DNA of 64,000 bases from Pseudomonas sp. R4-35-07 (GCF_003852235.1 NZ_CP027732.1:1736001-1800000); one strand, 5' to 3'. Positions 42,352-52,744 are shown, numbered from the stretch's first letter. Numbers and translations: made by a program. Notes: generated by a model not told the origin, from the sequence alone.

Positions 42352-42630
42352 ATGAAAGCCTGGATGTGTGTTCCCGTGATCCTGTTGGCCCTGGCTGGCT
42401 GTGCCGGGAAAACCGCGTATCGCGACAGCTGCGGGTCGCAGTTGGATGCCGCCTGGAAAGAACTGGACCTGGCCAAGGCCGAGGGCTTCGCGGGCACCGT
42501 CAGCTACTCCAAGGCTTTGTCGTTGTTGACCGGGGCCAAGACCCAACAGCAATTCGAAGCGTTCGAAGGGTGCTCCAACAAGGCCGAGAAAGCGCGCTTC
42601 TATATCCGTGAGTCACGCGCCGGGCGTTGA
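42352..42630 (+). CDS. Small lipoprotein, unknown function
   Basis: 92 residues from ATG 42352 (GAGGTG upstream). The lipoprotein signal MKAWMCVPVILLALAGC has Cys17 as lipidation site. The mature part, AGKTAYRDSCGSQLDAAWKE onward, is helical and has two further Cys residues (the second in FEGCSNKA), which could form a disulfide. No family was recognised. Confidence 0.82.
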   Translation: MKAWMCVPVILLALAGCAGKTAYRDSCGSQLDAAWKELDLAKAEGFAGTVSYSKALSLLTGAKTQQQFEAFEGCSNKAEKARFYIRESRAGR

Positions 42631-42675
42631 TTCGCTAGCCTCGAGTAGGCTGTTTCATCACACGGGGAGGGCAGG

Positions 42676-43437
42676 ATGTCAGCGCTGGTCAATCAGTTGG
42701 TCGCTCAGGTCATTGGCCTGGAAGTAGGGTTACTGAGCTGTCAGGCGCGTCTTGCCGCCGTCACCGATGATGAAGCCTTGCATGATCTGCGCACTACCGT
42801 GCGCCGCTTGCGCAGCTTGTTGCGCCCCTTGCGCGGGTTACCGGGTGTCGAACAGCTTGAATCGGCCGCCCGCGCGGTCGGCCAGTTGACCACACCGTTG
42901 CGTGATCGTGAGGTGCTGGCGGCGTACTTGCAGCAGCAAGGTCATTATGAGGCGGCTGAGCGGCGTCTGCGCCTGCAGCCTGAGGCCTATCGCCAGGTGG
43001 CGCAGAGCTCGCAGCTCGCACACTTGTTGCAGATCCTCGATGCGTTTCCACGGTTCATCCGCGCTTCCCAACGCCAGAAATTGCTCAAGGGCCTGCGCTC
43101 GCGCATCCAGAAACGCCTGACCAAGCAATGGAAGGTTCTCGATCATGCGCTGAATGACCCCGAGCATGATCGCCACCGTTTGCGCCTGTTGATCAAACGC
43201 GTGCGCTACGCCGCCGAGGCGTATCCCGAACTGGATAAATTGCCCGCCAAGGCCCTGTCCGGTCTGAAAAAAGCCCAGGGCGCCCTGGGTGACTGGCACG
43301 ACTGCTGGCAGTGGTTGATGCTGGCCGAGCATCAAGCCGATCTTGAGCCCTTCGTCGCCACCTGGCGTCAAACCATGGTCAAGGCCGAACGGCAAGCGGA
43401 CCGGGTACTGGACAAGCTCAGCGCCGATTGTTTCTGA
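42676..43437 (+). CDS. CHAD-domain protein
   Basis: 253 residues, almost all helical, with the CHAD arrangement of conserved His and Arg: LHDLRTTVRRLRSLLRPLRG near residue 35, LRDREVLAAYL, and RLRLLIKRVRYAAEAYPEL near 170. CHAD domains bind polyphosphate through these basic residues. No CYTH phosphatase domain is attached. It is 45 bp from the upstream lipoprotein gene. Confidence 0.88.
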   Translation: MSALVNQLVAQVIGLEVGLLSCQARLAAVTDDEALHDLRTTVRRLRSLLRPLRGLPGVEQLESAARAVGQLTTPLRDREVLAAYLQQQGHYEAAERRLRLQPEAYRQVAQSSQLAHLLQILDAFPRFIRASQRQKLLKGLRSRIQKRLTKQWKVLDHALNDPEHDRHRLRLLIKRVRYAAEAYPELDKLPAKALSGLKKAQGALGDWHDCWQWLMLAEHQADLEPFVATWRQTMVKAERQADRVLDKLSADCF

Positions 43438-43527
43438 GCCGGTCCGGTTTTTGGCCGGAATAGGTGCTGTATCTGGCGGGCTTGGTGGTTAAGATTCCCT
43501 CATCGATTTTCTTGATGTGAGGTCGCC

Positions 43528-44325
43528 ATGCGCTTTAGTGATTTGCTCGACGCTGCCCGTCAAAACCCACAGGATGTCACCATTCCTGCCGAATGGGCCC
43601 AAGGCCGCGCCACCTTTGGTGGCCTGGTCGCCGCGTTGCAATACGAAGCCTTGCGCGCCCACGTGCCGGCAGGCCGGCCGCTACGCTCACTGGCAATCAC
43701 CTTCGTTGGCCCGGTAGCACCGGATGTACCCGCTAGCTATCAGGTTGAAGTGCTGCGCGAAGGCAAGGCTGTCAGCCAATTGCTGGGCCGTGTGGTGCAG
43801 AACGGTGAAGTGGCGACCTTGGTCCAGGCCAGTTTCGGTGCGCCCCGCACCTCGGAAATTGACGTCGCGAGCGAGCCGCCACCCATGTTCAAACATTGGG
43901 ATGAATGCCAGGAGCTGCCCTATATCAAGGGCGTCACCCCTGAATTCATGCGGCATCTGGCAATGCGCTGGAGCGTCGGCGGCCTGCCGTTTACCGGCAA
44001 TAAATCCCGCGACATGGGCGGTTGGGTACGGTTGCGTGGGGACGTGAAAGAAGAGCCTCTGACCGAGGCGCACATCCTCGCACTGGTCGACGCCTGGCCG
44101 CCGGCGTTACTTCCGCATTTGAAGAAACCGGCGCCGGGCAGCACCCTGACCTGGACCATCGAATTCATCCAGCCGTTGCAGCACCTGACCACCCTCGACT
44201 GGTGCCAATACCACGTCAACATCGAACACGCCCGCGACGGCTACGGCCATGCCGCCGCCGCGCTCTGGAGCCCGACCGGCGAGTTGATCGCCCTCAGTCG
44301 CCAGACCGTGGTGGTCTTCGCCTGA
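43528..44325 (+). CDS. Acyl-CoA thioesterase family protein (double hot-dog)
   Basis: 265 residues with the TesB-like layout: WAQGRATFGGLVAALQYEAL at the N-terminus (helix of the first hot-dog) and SLAITFVGPV, then the second half with WTIEFIQPLQ and DGYGHAAAALWSPTGELIALSRQTVVVF. It probably hydrolyses medium- or long-chain acyl-CoA; the substrate is not evident. The stop is 3 bp from the stop of the convergent Mpo1-like gene. Confidence 0.85.
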   Translation: MRFSDLLDAARQNPQDVTIPAEWAQGRATFGGLVAALQYEALRAHVPAGRPLRSLAITFVGPVAPDVPASYQVEVLREGKAVSQLLGRVVQNGEVATLVQASFGAPRTSEIDVASEPPPMFKHWDECQELPYIKGVTPEFMRHLAMRWSVGGLPFTGNKSRDMGGWVRLRGDVKEEPLTEAHILALVDAWPPALLPHLKKPAPGSTLTWTIEFIQPLQHLTTLDWCQYHVNIEHARDGYGHAAAALWSPTGELIALSRQTVVVFA

Positions 44326-44328
44326 CCC

Positions 44329-44691
44329 TCAATGCCGGTGACGCTGGCGCCACGCCCGCCACCAGCCGCCGCTGAGCACAAAGCGCGGAAACGTCACGAA
44401 CTGCTCGACCACCAGGCGCTGCACCGCGTCGTTACGATCACTGAACGGCTCGCTCGCCTGGGCTTCCAGGCTGTGACCGTGACGCTGCAGCGCCAAGCCC
44501 GCCAAAATGCCGATCACGCCTACGGCAAAACTCACCAGGCTCAGGCTGAACACACCGGAAACGATCAACAGAAAGCCGATGATGAACAGCGGCACGGCAA
44601 TCAGGTGCAAAGCCAGATTGGTGGGGTGCTGATGGTTTTGTGGGTAATTACGCCATTGCCAGGCGGGGAGATTGGGGTGACGTTTGCCCAT
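44329..44691 (-). CDS. Mpo1-like (DUF962) membrane protein
   Basis: 120 residues. NHQHPTNLALHLIAVPLF carries the HPTN and His motif of the Mpo1/YGL010w family, two hydrophobic segments follow (about 28-70), then LQRHGHSLEAQASEPF. Yeast Mpo1 is an Fe2+ dioxygenase of 2-hydroxy fatty acids; the bacterial role is open. The ATG lies behind AGAGGATTCACC. Confidence 0.8.
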   Translation of the reverse strand: MGKRHPNLPAWQWRNYPQNHQHPTNLALHLIAVPLFIIGFLLIVSGVFSLSLVSFAVGVIGILAGLALQRHGHSLEAQASEPFSDRNDAVQRLVVEQFVTFPRFVLSGGWWRAWRQRHRH

Positions 44692-44808
44692 GGTGGTGAA
44701 TCCTCTGTCCGTTTAAACAACTTGGAGAGAGTTTAGGTGTAGATGGGCAAGGGTACGAATTAAGGCTAACTATGGAGTTCATAGGGGGCGCACGCAGAAT
44801 TTTTAGGG

Positions 44809-45213
44809 CTAGAAAAAATAATCATCTGGTCCATTTATGTATACATTTGGATCGCAAATTGAAATGGATTTGGCTTTGAATTCAATTAAAGAGTTTTCGT
44901 TGGTCGCTTTAAAGTGGAAATGATTATTTTCTTTAGTCATAACGACAAAGAATACTTCTCTAACAGGAATGTTGTGTATTTTTAACTCGCGAATGCCATG
45001 ACAATCAATGCCCATTCTGCAGGTGTTGTAGCCTTTTCCTTCCCATTTTTTTGGCAAGATATCTGGAAACTCGGGTATGTCGAATCCTAATCCCACAGAA
45101 GGTCGATCATTTTCTATTTGTAAAGAAAAAAGAGCGATTTTTCCGATTTCTATGGGCATACTAAAAATCTTTTCAAAAAAAATATTATGATCTAGTTCAT
45201 TCCAATACTTCAT
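44809..45213 (-). CDS. Probable immunity protein (Imm50-like) for the Rhs toxin
   Basis: 134 residues, markedly AT-rich. MKYWNELDHNIFFEKIFSMP, the following SLQIEN strand, ILPKKWEGKGYNTCRMGI, and the C-terminal IEFKAKSISICDPNVYINGP resemble the Imm50 pattern of short beta-strands with a W-N-F opening. Its start overlaps the Rhs stop by one base, the standard place for the cognate immunity gene, and it should neutralise the C-terminal nuclease tip. The family label is from pattern memory; the immunity role is from context. Confidence 0.75.
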   Translation of the reverse strand: MKYWNELDHNIFFEKIFSMPIEIGKIALFSLQIENDRPSVGLGFDIPEFPDILPKKWEGKGYNTCRMGIDCHGIRELKIHNIPVREVFFVVMTKENNHFHFKATNENSLIEFKAKSISICDPNVYINGPDDYFF

Positions 45214-48200
45214 CAGTTTTTCCTAAAGTTGTAATGATCTCTGCCGCCGTCTACGGTTCCGTTTCGAGGCTTTGCAAATGGTCGCAAATTGAAGTGAGCT
45301 TTTTGGTCTCCTATACCGTCCGCCCTGCCAAATTTATGCCCGGCAGAATGGTCTTGAATAAGAACCTTAGAACCGTCTGCTCTCGTGAATTGATACACCC
45401 TTGAGTATATAGGTCTACCACTCTCATCCAATATGTTCTCATCATTCAAATCAGTCATTTTTTCTATTTGGTACTGTTTCGTCCTTCCTGACTTCGGATT
45501 TTTCATCACATCAGGATTTTGGGTTATCGGTATATTGGCGTCCCTTTTTGCTTGCCTAAACGCACCTTTGCGAGAGTGATCAGGTATATCCGGTTCAGCA
45601 AGCAAAGAGCAGGTCGGTTTTTTCTTGCCTGGACCGGGACAATTCGCGTTCAGTCCCAGGGGATCAATCCATCCCGTAGGGTTGGGCACGTACTGGTACG
45701 CGTTGATCCCGCCCGCCAGCTTCACCGGGTCGGACGTCAGGTAACGACCAAAATCCGGATTGTAGTAGCGATGGCGGTTGTAGTGCAGGCCGCTTTCCGG
45801 GTCGAAGTATTGGCCTTGGAAACGTAGCGGGTTGTCGACTTTGCTTATGTCGAGTCGGCTGATTTCGCCGTAGGCGCGGTAGTGGGCGGACCAGACGATT
45901 TCGCCGTCGGGCGTGGTGAGTTCCTGCGGTGTGCCGAGGTGGTCGAGTTGGTAGTGGTAGGGCTTGGTTTCTTCTGGGCCGAAGCCTGCCAGCAGTGCCA
46001 ATGGGTGGAAGCTGTCCGGTTCGTAGATGTAACTGCGATGACGATCCGCGTGGTGCTCAGCGACGATTTTGTCGCCTTGCCAGAAGAACTCGGTGGTTTT
46101 CCCATCCACGGTTTTGCTAATGCGCCGACCGAACGGGTCATAGCGATAACTGGCGGTTTGGCCGTTGGGTTTCGTGACGCCGATCAACCGGTGCTGGCAG
46201 TCGTAGCGGTATTCGGTGACGAGTTGATGGCTTTTGCCGCGCCGTTCGCGGGTCAGGTTGCCGAAGGCGTCGTAGTCGTAATGGTGATCGCCTTGGATCA
46301 CTAGGCGGTTGCCCGCGACGATGTCCGGGCCAGGCCTGTCTTGCATCAGCAAGTTGCCGGCAGGGTTGTGGCCGAAGCGTTCCTGGACATCTTGCGAGTG
46401 ATCGGCGCGGGTCAGGCGGTGGAGCGGGTCGTAGCGGTAAAGGTGTTCGCCTTTGCGGGTGTCGTGCAGGCGGGTGAGGTTGCCGGTTTTGTCGTAGTCG
46501 TAGTGGCGTTGGTAGAGGTGGTTTTCCTGCTGCGTGACGGTGTGGGCGTGCAGGCGGTTTTGCTCGTCATAGTGGTAATGGCTGAGCAGTTGGCCTTGTT
46601 GGCGTTGGTGTTCGCGACCGGCTTTGAACAGGTGTGAGGTCAGCAGCGAACCGTTCAGTTCGACGGTGGCGAGGTGGCCGCCTTTGTCGTGGTTGAAGGT
46701 GAGGCGATTGTTGTCCGGTAGGCGTAAATGCTGAAGTTGGCCGCAGGCGTCGTAGCCGTAGCGCAAAGTGCCCCAGCCTTGGTGTTCGGCAGTGAGGCGG
46801 TTTTGGCGGTCGTATTCGTAGGCCAGGAACCAGTGGCCGTCGTCGACGCTGAGGAGGTTGCTTTGGCGGTCGTAGGTGTATTCAACCGTATTGCCGTCGG
46901 GCAGGGTTTTTCCTACGAGGCGACCGGCATGGTCACGCTGGTATTGAGTGACGAGCTGACTGCCATCGTCGCCGTATTCGGTTTTCTCCAGCAGGTTGCC
47001 GTTGAGGTCGTAGGCGTACGCGGTGCGTTGGCCGTCAAAGCCGGTTTCCTGTTGGATCAGGCCGTTGGGGTGATAGTCGAGTTGGTAGGTTTCGCCGACT
47101 TCGTTTTCGATGGCGGTGAGCAGTAAGCGGGCGTTGTCGTAGCGGTAGTTGACCTGGGTGCCATCGGCATTGATGCGGCGGCTGATCAGGTGCAGGCTGT
47201 CGGCGTATTCGTAGCGGGTGACGTGGCCGAGTTCGTCGCGCTCGGCGATGATTTTTCCGTAGGGGTTGTAGCTGAATTCTCGTGTGGCACCGTCCGGCAC
47301 TACCAAGCGAGTTAACCGACCCACGGCGTCCCATTGATACTGGGTCAGCGCGCCCTGTTCATCCTCACGCGCAACCTGCCGGCCCTGGTCGTCATAGCGA
47401 TAGCGCTTGATCCCACCATTCGGTAGCTGTTCTTCAACGAGTTGCCCGCGTTCATTCCACACCAAGCGATGGCAGCTGTTGTCGGGATACCAAACCCCGG
47501 TCAGTTGCCCCTGTTTGTCGTAGCTGTAGTCGGTCGCGTTGCCATCCGGATCGATCTGGCGAATGACATCGCCCTGTTCATTACGCTCGTATTTCCAGAC
47601 CGCCTCACCGCGCCTTACAACCCGTACGAAACCGTTGTCATGCTCGTAGGACGTCGGCTCATCATCCCCCGGAAACAGCGCGACCAAGCGTCCGGCGTCG
47701 TCGTATTGATAGGCCGTCACCGCGCCCAGCGGGTCTTGCTCGACCGTCAGGCGGCCCTTGTCATCGTAGGATTTGAAATGCTGGGCGCCGTCTGGGTCGA
47801 TGCGCTGTACCAGCCGCGCCCGCTGGTCATGTACGTAAACTTCCTGGCTGCCGTCGGCGTTGTGCACGGTGACGCGACCGTCATCGCCCCAGGCATACCG
47901 CGTGTCCATCTGCGAGAAACTGGCCCAATGCCGGACACAGCGCGCCGCCTTGCCGGAACCTTCCCACTCCCAAAAGAAACTCGCCCCACCGGCCAGTTGC
48001 CGTTCAAGAATGACGTGCTGCTCGTCGTACCGATAACGCTCACATTCACCGACAGCATTGGTCGCTGAAACCAGTCGTCCACTGTCGTCATAGGCGTAGG
48101 CAACGACGTTCTGCTCGGTCACCCAGACGAACGGTTCACGCCCCGTGGCGCGATGAACTTGGTAGTCCACCGCGACAATGCGATCCAGCTCGTAGCGCAA

Positions 48201-49925
48201 GAGCAAAGAGCGGCCCACGCCGTTATCCAGCCGCTCAATCCGCCCCAACCGATCCCGGACAACCAACAACCGGTTGTCATACGCATCGCTGATCGCCGTT
48301 AGCACACCGTCGCGAAAGTGGTAGAAGCGCGACGCCTGGGCCAGCACCAACTCATCAGGCAACGACCCCAAGTAAATCGCAGCTTCCGCCAGGCTGTTGG
48401 TAATCGCCGGCCGAGCAGCTGTCGGCAAGGGCAGGGTGGTCGCGCGATTCTCATGGTCGGTCCACACCACCGAATCGCCCACAACCACGAGCCGCTGCGC
48501 CAGTGCATGGCTCCAGCCAAACCCCAAGCCACAGTCCACTTCCACCGCACTGCTGCGATACAAGCGCGTCCACTCGAACGGCAAGACCCCATCCAGCGCG
48601 CCATCGGTAAGTGTCAGCAGTTCCTCGCCAGTGACCATCGACACCGGGCAGCCGTTCGTAACGGTTTTATCCGCAGAGGCCGCCGCATCACCCTTCGGGT
48701 TCGAAGCCACGGCAGGCACATCATCCACCGCCTCCTGCCGCACCAACGCCGTACGCTGGGTCTTGCTGCGCACCGCCGGCACCGCGTTCGAAACCAGCGT
48801 GTCACCCGCCTTCAACGGCGCCACCGGCACCGCCTTGACCGCCGTCGCCGCACTGTTCAGCAGCAACGGCTTGGCCGCCTCCACATGGCTTTCCAGCCCA
48901 GGCCCCACAACCTGCTTGGCCAGCAGCTCCAACAACGCCCGCGCCCGCCCGGATTTGACGTGGCTGAGCACTTGAGCCCCCAACCGAAGCTGTACCCCAA
49001 TCCCCCGCGTCGCCCATATCAGCAACAGATTGATCAACACTTCGCCGGTAATCTCACCCAGCAGTTCATACATCTCGGGCGGTGGCAGCATGCGTATCCA
49101 GGCCACCGCCGCGGAGAGATAAATGAACAACAGCGGCTCATCACTGAACACCAGCAAACCCTGGGCGAGCGTGTCTTTACCCAGCTTGAGTAACTGATCC
49201 AGTTCGGCTTGAGAAAGGTACTGCAGCAACTTCTCGCTGTTGGACTTAAGGTTCGCCAGCAGGTCGTACAGCTCGGTAATGTTGTCCCACAGGTTGTAAA
49301 AGGCCTTGCCAATCCCGGTTGCAAAGGCCGCTCCCTGTTTCGCGCTGCGCGTGAAGGGCGGGGCGTTTGCAAAATCTGTCCACTGAAGCTTGAAGCGCTC
49401 GTTCCATTGCTGGCGCAGGTCAGCTTCCAGCCCGACGATCACCGACTGATAGGATGCATACAGCGCCTTGACGTGATCCTTGGAAACGTTGGGGTAAAAG
49501 GTGACCTGGTACTGCTGGTCGCGAGTGCATTCTGGGACTTCAAGAATGCCGCTGGGGCCGATGGTTCGCTGCAGCGACGCGCCAATGGGAGTGCCGTCCT
49601 TGGCGATGGCTTGCAACGTGACCGGCGTGTTGCCGATCGGCACGAACCGGGTGCTTTCGAACAGGTGCACCAGGGTCAGCCCACCCTGGGCTTTGCACAT
49701 GGCGACGGTGCGACTGGGCATGTCGGAAGAGATCGGCGCGACCAGTGCGACGTCTTCCCCGACCTTGAACACCTGCTCCACTTCCAGTGCCGAGCCACTT
49801 AAAAAGCTGTCGGCCCAGTCGTCGAACGTATTCAGGCAGTCGCGCAAATTCCGAAGAATGCTTTCAACATCTGGCGCTTCGGGGTCCATGGGGGCCAGCA
49901 CAAAGCTGGCGATCACCGGAATCAA
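45213..49925 (-). CDS. Rhs-family polymorphic toxin with C-terminal HNH/EndoVII-like nuclease tip
   Basis: 1570 residues. The N-terminal part (1-440) has hydrophobic helices (about 260-320) and no PAAR domain. A DUF6531-type entry (CPVSMVTGEELLTLTDGAL) near 445 is followed by YD repeats (about 500-1370) and the core end FDPESGLHYNRHRYYNPDFGRY, with the DPLGL cleavage motif at about 1425. The last 145 residues are an unrelated tip: KGAFRQAKRDANIPI, then IQDHSAGHKFGRADG and AHFNLRP, a His-rich pattern of HNH/EndoVII toxins. DNA coding for the tip and immunity gene is clearly AT-richer than the Rhs core, a sign of tip exchange. The only early in-frame starts are TTG 49925 and ATG 49889; a well-placed SD serves an out-of-frame ATG at 49966. 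Confidence 0.88.
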   Translation of the reverse strand: MIPVIASFVLAPMDPEAPDVESILRNLRDCLNTFDDWADSFLSGSALEVEQVFKVGEDVALVAPISSDMPSRTVAMCKAQGGLTLVHLFESTRFVPIGNTPVTLQAIAKDGTPIGASLQRTIGPSGILEVPECTRDQQYQVTFYPNVSKDHVKALYASYQSVIVGLEADLRQQWNERFKLQWTDFANAPPFTRSAKQGAAFATGIGKAFYNLWDNITELYDLLANLKSNSEKLLQYLSQAELDQLLKLGKDTLAQGLLVFSDEPLLFIYLSAAVAWIRMLPPPEMYELLGEITGEVLINLLLIWATRGIGVQLRLGAQVLSHVKSGRARALLELLAKQVVGPGLESHVEAAKPLLLNSAATAVKAVPVAPLKAGDTLVSNAVPAVRSKTQRTALVRQEAVDDVPAVASNPKGDAAASADKTVTNGCPVSMVTGEELLTLTDGALDGVLPFEWTRLYRSSAVEVDCGLGFGWSHALAQRLVVVGDSVVWTDHENRATTLPLPTAARPAITNSLAEAAIYLGSLPDELVLAQASRFYHFRDGVLTAISDAYDNRLLVVRDRLGRIERLDNGVGRSLLLRYELDRIVAVDYQVHRATGREPFVWVTEQNVVAYAYDDSGRLVSATNAVGECERYRYDEQHVILERQLAGGASFFWEWEGSGKAARCVRHWASFSQMDTRYAWGDDGRVTVHNADGSQEVYVHDQRARLVQRIDPDGAQHFKSYDDKGRLTVEQDPLGAVTAYQYDDAGRLVALFPGDDEPTSYEHDNGFVRVVRRGEAVWKYERNEQGDVIRQIDPDGNATDYSYDKQGQLTGVWYPDNSCHRLVWNERGQLVEEQLPNGGIKRYRYDDQGRQVAREDEQGALTQYQWDAVGRLTRLVVPDGATREFSYNPYGKIIAERDELGHVTRYEYADSLHLISRRINADGTQVNYRYDNARLLLTAIENEVGETYQLDYHPNGLIQQETGFDGQRTAYAYDLNGNLLEKTEYGDDGSQLVTQYQRDHAGRLVGKTLPDGNTVEYTYDRQSNLLSVDDGHWFLAYEYDRQNRLTAEHQGWGTLRYGYDACGQLQHLRLPDNNRLTFNHDKGGHLATVELNGSLLTSHLFKAGREHQRQQGQLLSHYHYDEQNRLHAHTVTQQENHLYQRHYDYDKTGNLTRLHDTRKGEHLYRYDPLHRLTRADHSQDVQERFGHNPAGNLLMQDRPGPDIVAGNRLVIQGDHHYDYDAFGNLTRERRGKSHQLVTEYRYDCQHRLIGVTKPNGQTASYRYDPFGRRISKTVDGKTTEFFWQGDKIVAEHHADRHRSYIYEPDSFHPLALLAGFGPEETKPYHYQLDHLGTPQELTTPDGEIVWSAHYRAYGEISRLDISKVDNPLRFQGQYFDPESGLHYNRHRYYNPDFGRYLTSDPVKLAGGINAYQYVPNPTGWIDPLGLNANCPGPGKKKPTCSLLAEPDIPDHSRKGAFRQAKRDANIPITQNPDVMKNPKSGRTKQYQIEKMTDLNDENILDESGRPIYSRVYQFTRADGSKVLIQDHSAGHKFGRADGIGDQKAHFNLRPFAKPRNGTVDGGRDHYNFRKN

Positions 49926-50123
49926 AACAGGGCCCCGGCGACCTGGGCCCTAACGAAAAAAACCATCTGCACTCCCTCGCACTGTTTGATCAGGCGAGGG
50001 ACTTTGCAGAGGTTCGTCGGTAAAAGAAGTCGGCGTTATTCGCAGGAGTGGCGAGGAAGTTTCGTCTTAATCTCAGGTAGGCTGTGGCTTGGTCGTAGGA
50101 ATCGGATTACGGTCTGAACGGCC

Positions 50124-51605
50124 CTACAGCTTCAACTGCCCAATCGCTGTGCTCAATTCTCCCGCTAACGCCGCCAGTGCATGGCTGGTGGTCGCCGAAT
50201 CCACTGTCTGCCGTACGGTGTTCTCGGTTACATCACGAATACTCACCACTGCGCGGTTCATCTCTTCGGCGACATGGCTTTGTTGTTCGGCGGCCACCGC
50301 GATCTGGGTGTTGCTCTCGCGCATCTGCGCCACGGCGCCGGTGATGTCGGCGAGCGCGGCACCGGCTTCCTGGGCCTGTTTTACGCAGTCGTCCGCCTTG
50401 AACGAGCTTTCCTGCATGAAGTCCACCGCGTCGCGGGTGCCGGCTTGCAGCGCCGAGACCATGCGGGTGATTTCGTCGGTGGAGCTTTGTACGCGCTTGG
50501 CCAGGTTGCGCACTTCGTCGGCGACCACCGCAAAGCCACGGCCCATTTCTCCGGCGCGGGCAGCTTCGATGGCGGCGTTGAGGGCGAGCAGGTTGGTCTG
50601 TTCGGCGATGCTGTGGATCACCCCGACCACGCTGTTGATTTTCTGGCTGTCTTCGGCAAGTTTCTGGATCATCTCAGCGGTCTGTTGCACGCCGCTGGAC
50701 AGCCCGGCAATCGAACGCTGCACGCGGATGACCACTTCCTGGCCGCTGCCGGCGAGGGTGTCGGCAGTTTGCGAGAGGTCGCGGGTGGCACCGGCGTGCT
50801 GGGCAATGTGGTAGACGGTGGCGGTCATTTCGTTGATCGCCGTGGCGGCCTGGTCGGTCTCGCTTTGCTGGCCGAGCATGCCGCGCTGCACCTCGTTCAT
50901 GCTGCTGGCCAGCCGCGCGGCGCCCTCGTCCAATTGCCTGGCAGTATGGGCCACGGTGTTGACCACCCGCTGGTAGCCGGCCTGCATGGCGTTGAAGGCG
51001 CTGGCCATCTGCCCGACTTCATCCTTACAGGCCAGGGGCACGCGGGCGGACAAATCGCCGGTCTTCTCCACATGCAGCATCACGTCCTTGAGAGTGTTGA
51101 GCTGGCTGAGCAGGAAGCGGATCAGCAGTTGTGAGGCGCCAAGCATCGCGAGCATCAGGATCGCCACCGCCAGCGCATAGTTGACGAAACGTTCGCCGAA
51201 CACCTGGCGCAGGCTTGGCGCGTAGGCGAGTACGGCGACTTGCTGTCCGTCGGCACGGCGGATGACCTCGGCGCCCACCAGCGGATTGACGCCGAACAAT
51301 GGCAGGTGACTGAGCTCGATCCAGCCGCTCGCGTCTTGCAAGGCTGACAGATCCTCGCCTGCGCGTTGTGGGACTTGGCCACGGGTGAAGGTCAGCCAGT
51401 TCTCGCCAGTGGGCAGTGGCTTGTCAGCCGGCCAAGCGTTGAGCAACTGCGCCTGGGCCTGGGCCGACACCTGGGACGCATGGCTGCGCGCCTGTTGTTC
51501 GAGCTGGACGGCATACAGCACCAGCAACAGGGTGGTGATGAAGGCCACCGCATTGACGGCCCAGAATTTGTATTTAAGCGAGATATTGCTAAGCCAGGCA
51601 CCCAT
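50124..51605 (-). CDS. Methyl-accepting chemotaxis protein
   Basis: 493 residues from ATG 51605 ([15 protein letters not shown]). TM1 spans about 13-34, a small periplasmic sensor about 35-140, TM2 about 141-165, a HAMP domain follows, then the long coiled-coil signalling domain with the hairpin tip [24 protein letters not shown], conserved in all receptors. The ligand is unknown; the roughly 105-residue sensor is short. There is no CheR-binding pentapeptide at the C-terminus (AIGQLKL). Confidence 0.92.
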   Translation of the reverse strand: MGAWLSNISLKYKFWAVNAVAFITTLLLVLYAVQLEQQARSHASQVSAQAQAQLLNAWPADKPLPTGENWLTFTRGQVPQRAGEDLSALQDASGWIELSHLPLFGVNPLVGAEVIRRADGQQVAVLAYAPSLRQVFGERFVNYALAVAILMLAMLGASQLLIRFLLSQLNTLKDVMLHVEKTGDLSARVPLACKDEVGQMASAFNAMQAGYQRVVNTVAHTARQLDEGAARLASSMNEVQRGMLGQQSETDQAATAINEMTATVYHIAQHAGATRDLSQTADTLAGSGQEVVIRVQRSIAGLSSGVQQTAEMIQKLAEDSQKINSVVGVIHSIAEQTNLLALNAAIEAARAGEMGRGFAVVADEVRNLAKRVQSSTDEITRMVSALQAGTRDAVDFMQESSFKADDCVKQAQEAGAALADITGAVAQMRESNTQIAVAAEQQSHVAEEMNRAVVSIRDVTENTVRQTVDSATTSHALAALAGELSTAIGQLKL

Positions 51606-51701
51606 GGAAGGTTTTCTCTGATAGCGGAAACAGCATTGGCAAGGTGCCATTATTGTGCCGCTACTCAGGAAAGCGTTTTTGACATGGGTCAATGCGCCGC
51701 A

Positions 51702-52508
51702 TCACTCCACGGCAGGCAGGCCGAAAAAGGCGCGGGCACAGGCGGTGCTGTGCATCGCCAGCTCTTGCATCGTTTCATTGCGATGCAGGGCAACCTCGCG
51801 CAGCACTTCGGTCAGGAACGCGGGTTCATTGCGGCCGTTCTTCGGCTTGGGGCGCAGCGTGCGGGGCAGCAGGTAGGGCGCGTCACTTTCCAGCATCAGA
51901 CGGCCACGGGGAATTTCCCTGACCAATGGGTGCAGATGCGTCCCACGGCGCTCGTCGCAGATCCAACCGGTGATGCCAATGTGCAGGTCAAGGTCGAGGT
52001 AGCTGAAGAGCGCCGCTTGTTCGCCAGTGAAGCAATGCACCACGGCGGCGGGCAGATGGTCACGGTAGTCCTTGAGAATCTCCAGCAGGCGTTGGTTGGC
52101 GTCGCGCTCGTGAAGGAACACGGGAAGTTGCAGCTCGACGGCCAGGGCCAGGTGTTCCTCAAGGACTTTTTCCTGCTGCGGGCGCGGCGAAAAATCACGG
52201 TTGAAATCCAGTCCGCACTCGCCGACGGCGCGCACGCGTGTTTCGCTGAGCAAACCGCGCAAACGCTGGGCGCTGTCGCGGTTCCAAGCGCTGGCGGAGT
52301 GGGGGTGGATGCCGGCGGTGCTGAACAGGCGTTGTGCGCTTTCATCGAGTTTTACGCACAGTTCCAGGGCCTGCTCGCTGCCTTCGACGCTGGTGCCGGT
52401 GAGCACCAATTGTTGCACGCCAGCGGCGTAAGCACGCTCGAGAACGGCTGAGTGCCTCTCGTCGAAACTGGGGTTGGTCAGGTTGACGCCGATATCAATG
52501 AGTTGCAT
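51702..52508 (-). CDS. tatD: TatD-type metal-dependent DNase
   Basis: 268 residues. [19 protein letters not shown] is the TatD N-terminus proper (as in E. coli MFDIGVNLTS), with [30 protein letters not shown] and [10 protein letters not shown] as metal- and substrate-site motifs. Family members are 3'-5' exonucleases or DNases involved in repair. The minus-strand neighbour is the chemoreceptor, but a gap of about 100 bp separates them. Confidence 0.92.
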   Translation of the reverse strand: MQLIDIGVNLTNPSFDERHSAVLERAYAAGVQQLVLTGTSVEGSEQALELCVKLDESAQRLFSTAGIHPHSASAWNRDSAQRLRGLLSETRVRAVGECGLDFNRDFSPRPQQEKVLEEHLALAVELQLPVFLHERDANQRLLEILKDYRDHLPAAVVHCFTGEQAALFSYLDLDLHIGITGWICDERRGTHLHPLVREIPRGRLMLESDAPYLLPRTLRPKPKNGRNEPAFLTEVLREVALHRNETMQELAMHSTACARAFFGLPAVE

Positions 52509-52744
52509 GGTGCTATCTCCGCCTGCGGCCGGAAAGCATATCAGAGCTGTAGATTTATAAGAAAAACGAAGAACTACAACGCGTTATCGCTGTCTTTGAA
52601 CGTCGCAAGCGACATTGTGCGGGGCCCGCTGCCTCTCACCGTGTCGCCGTTGCGCGCCTTGCCAGCGCTTAAAGCGCTCTGTTTCTGACGCCCAACACCT
52701 CGTTTTTCACGAAGGCGTTGGCCAGTATTCTTTCCGGAGAGCGG

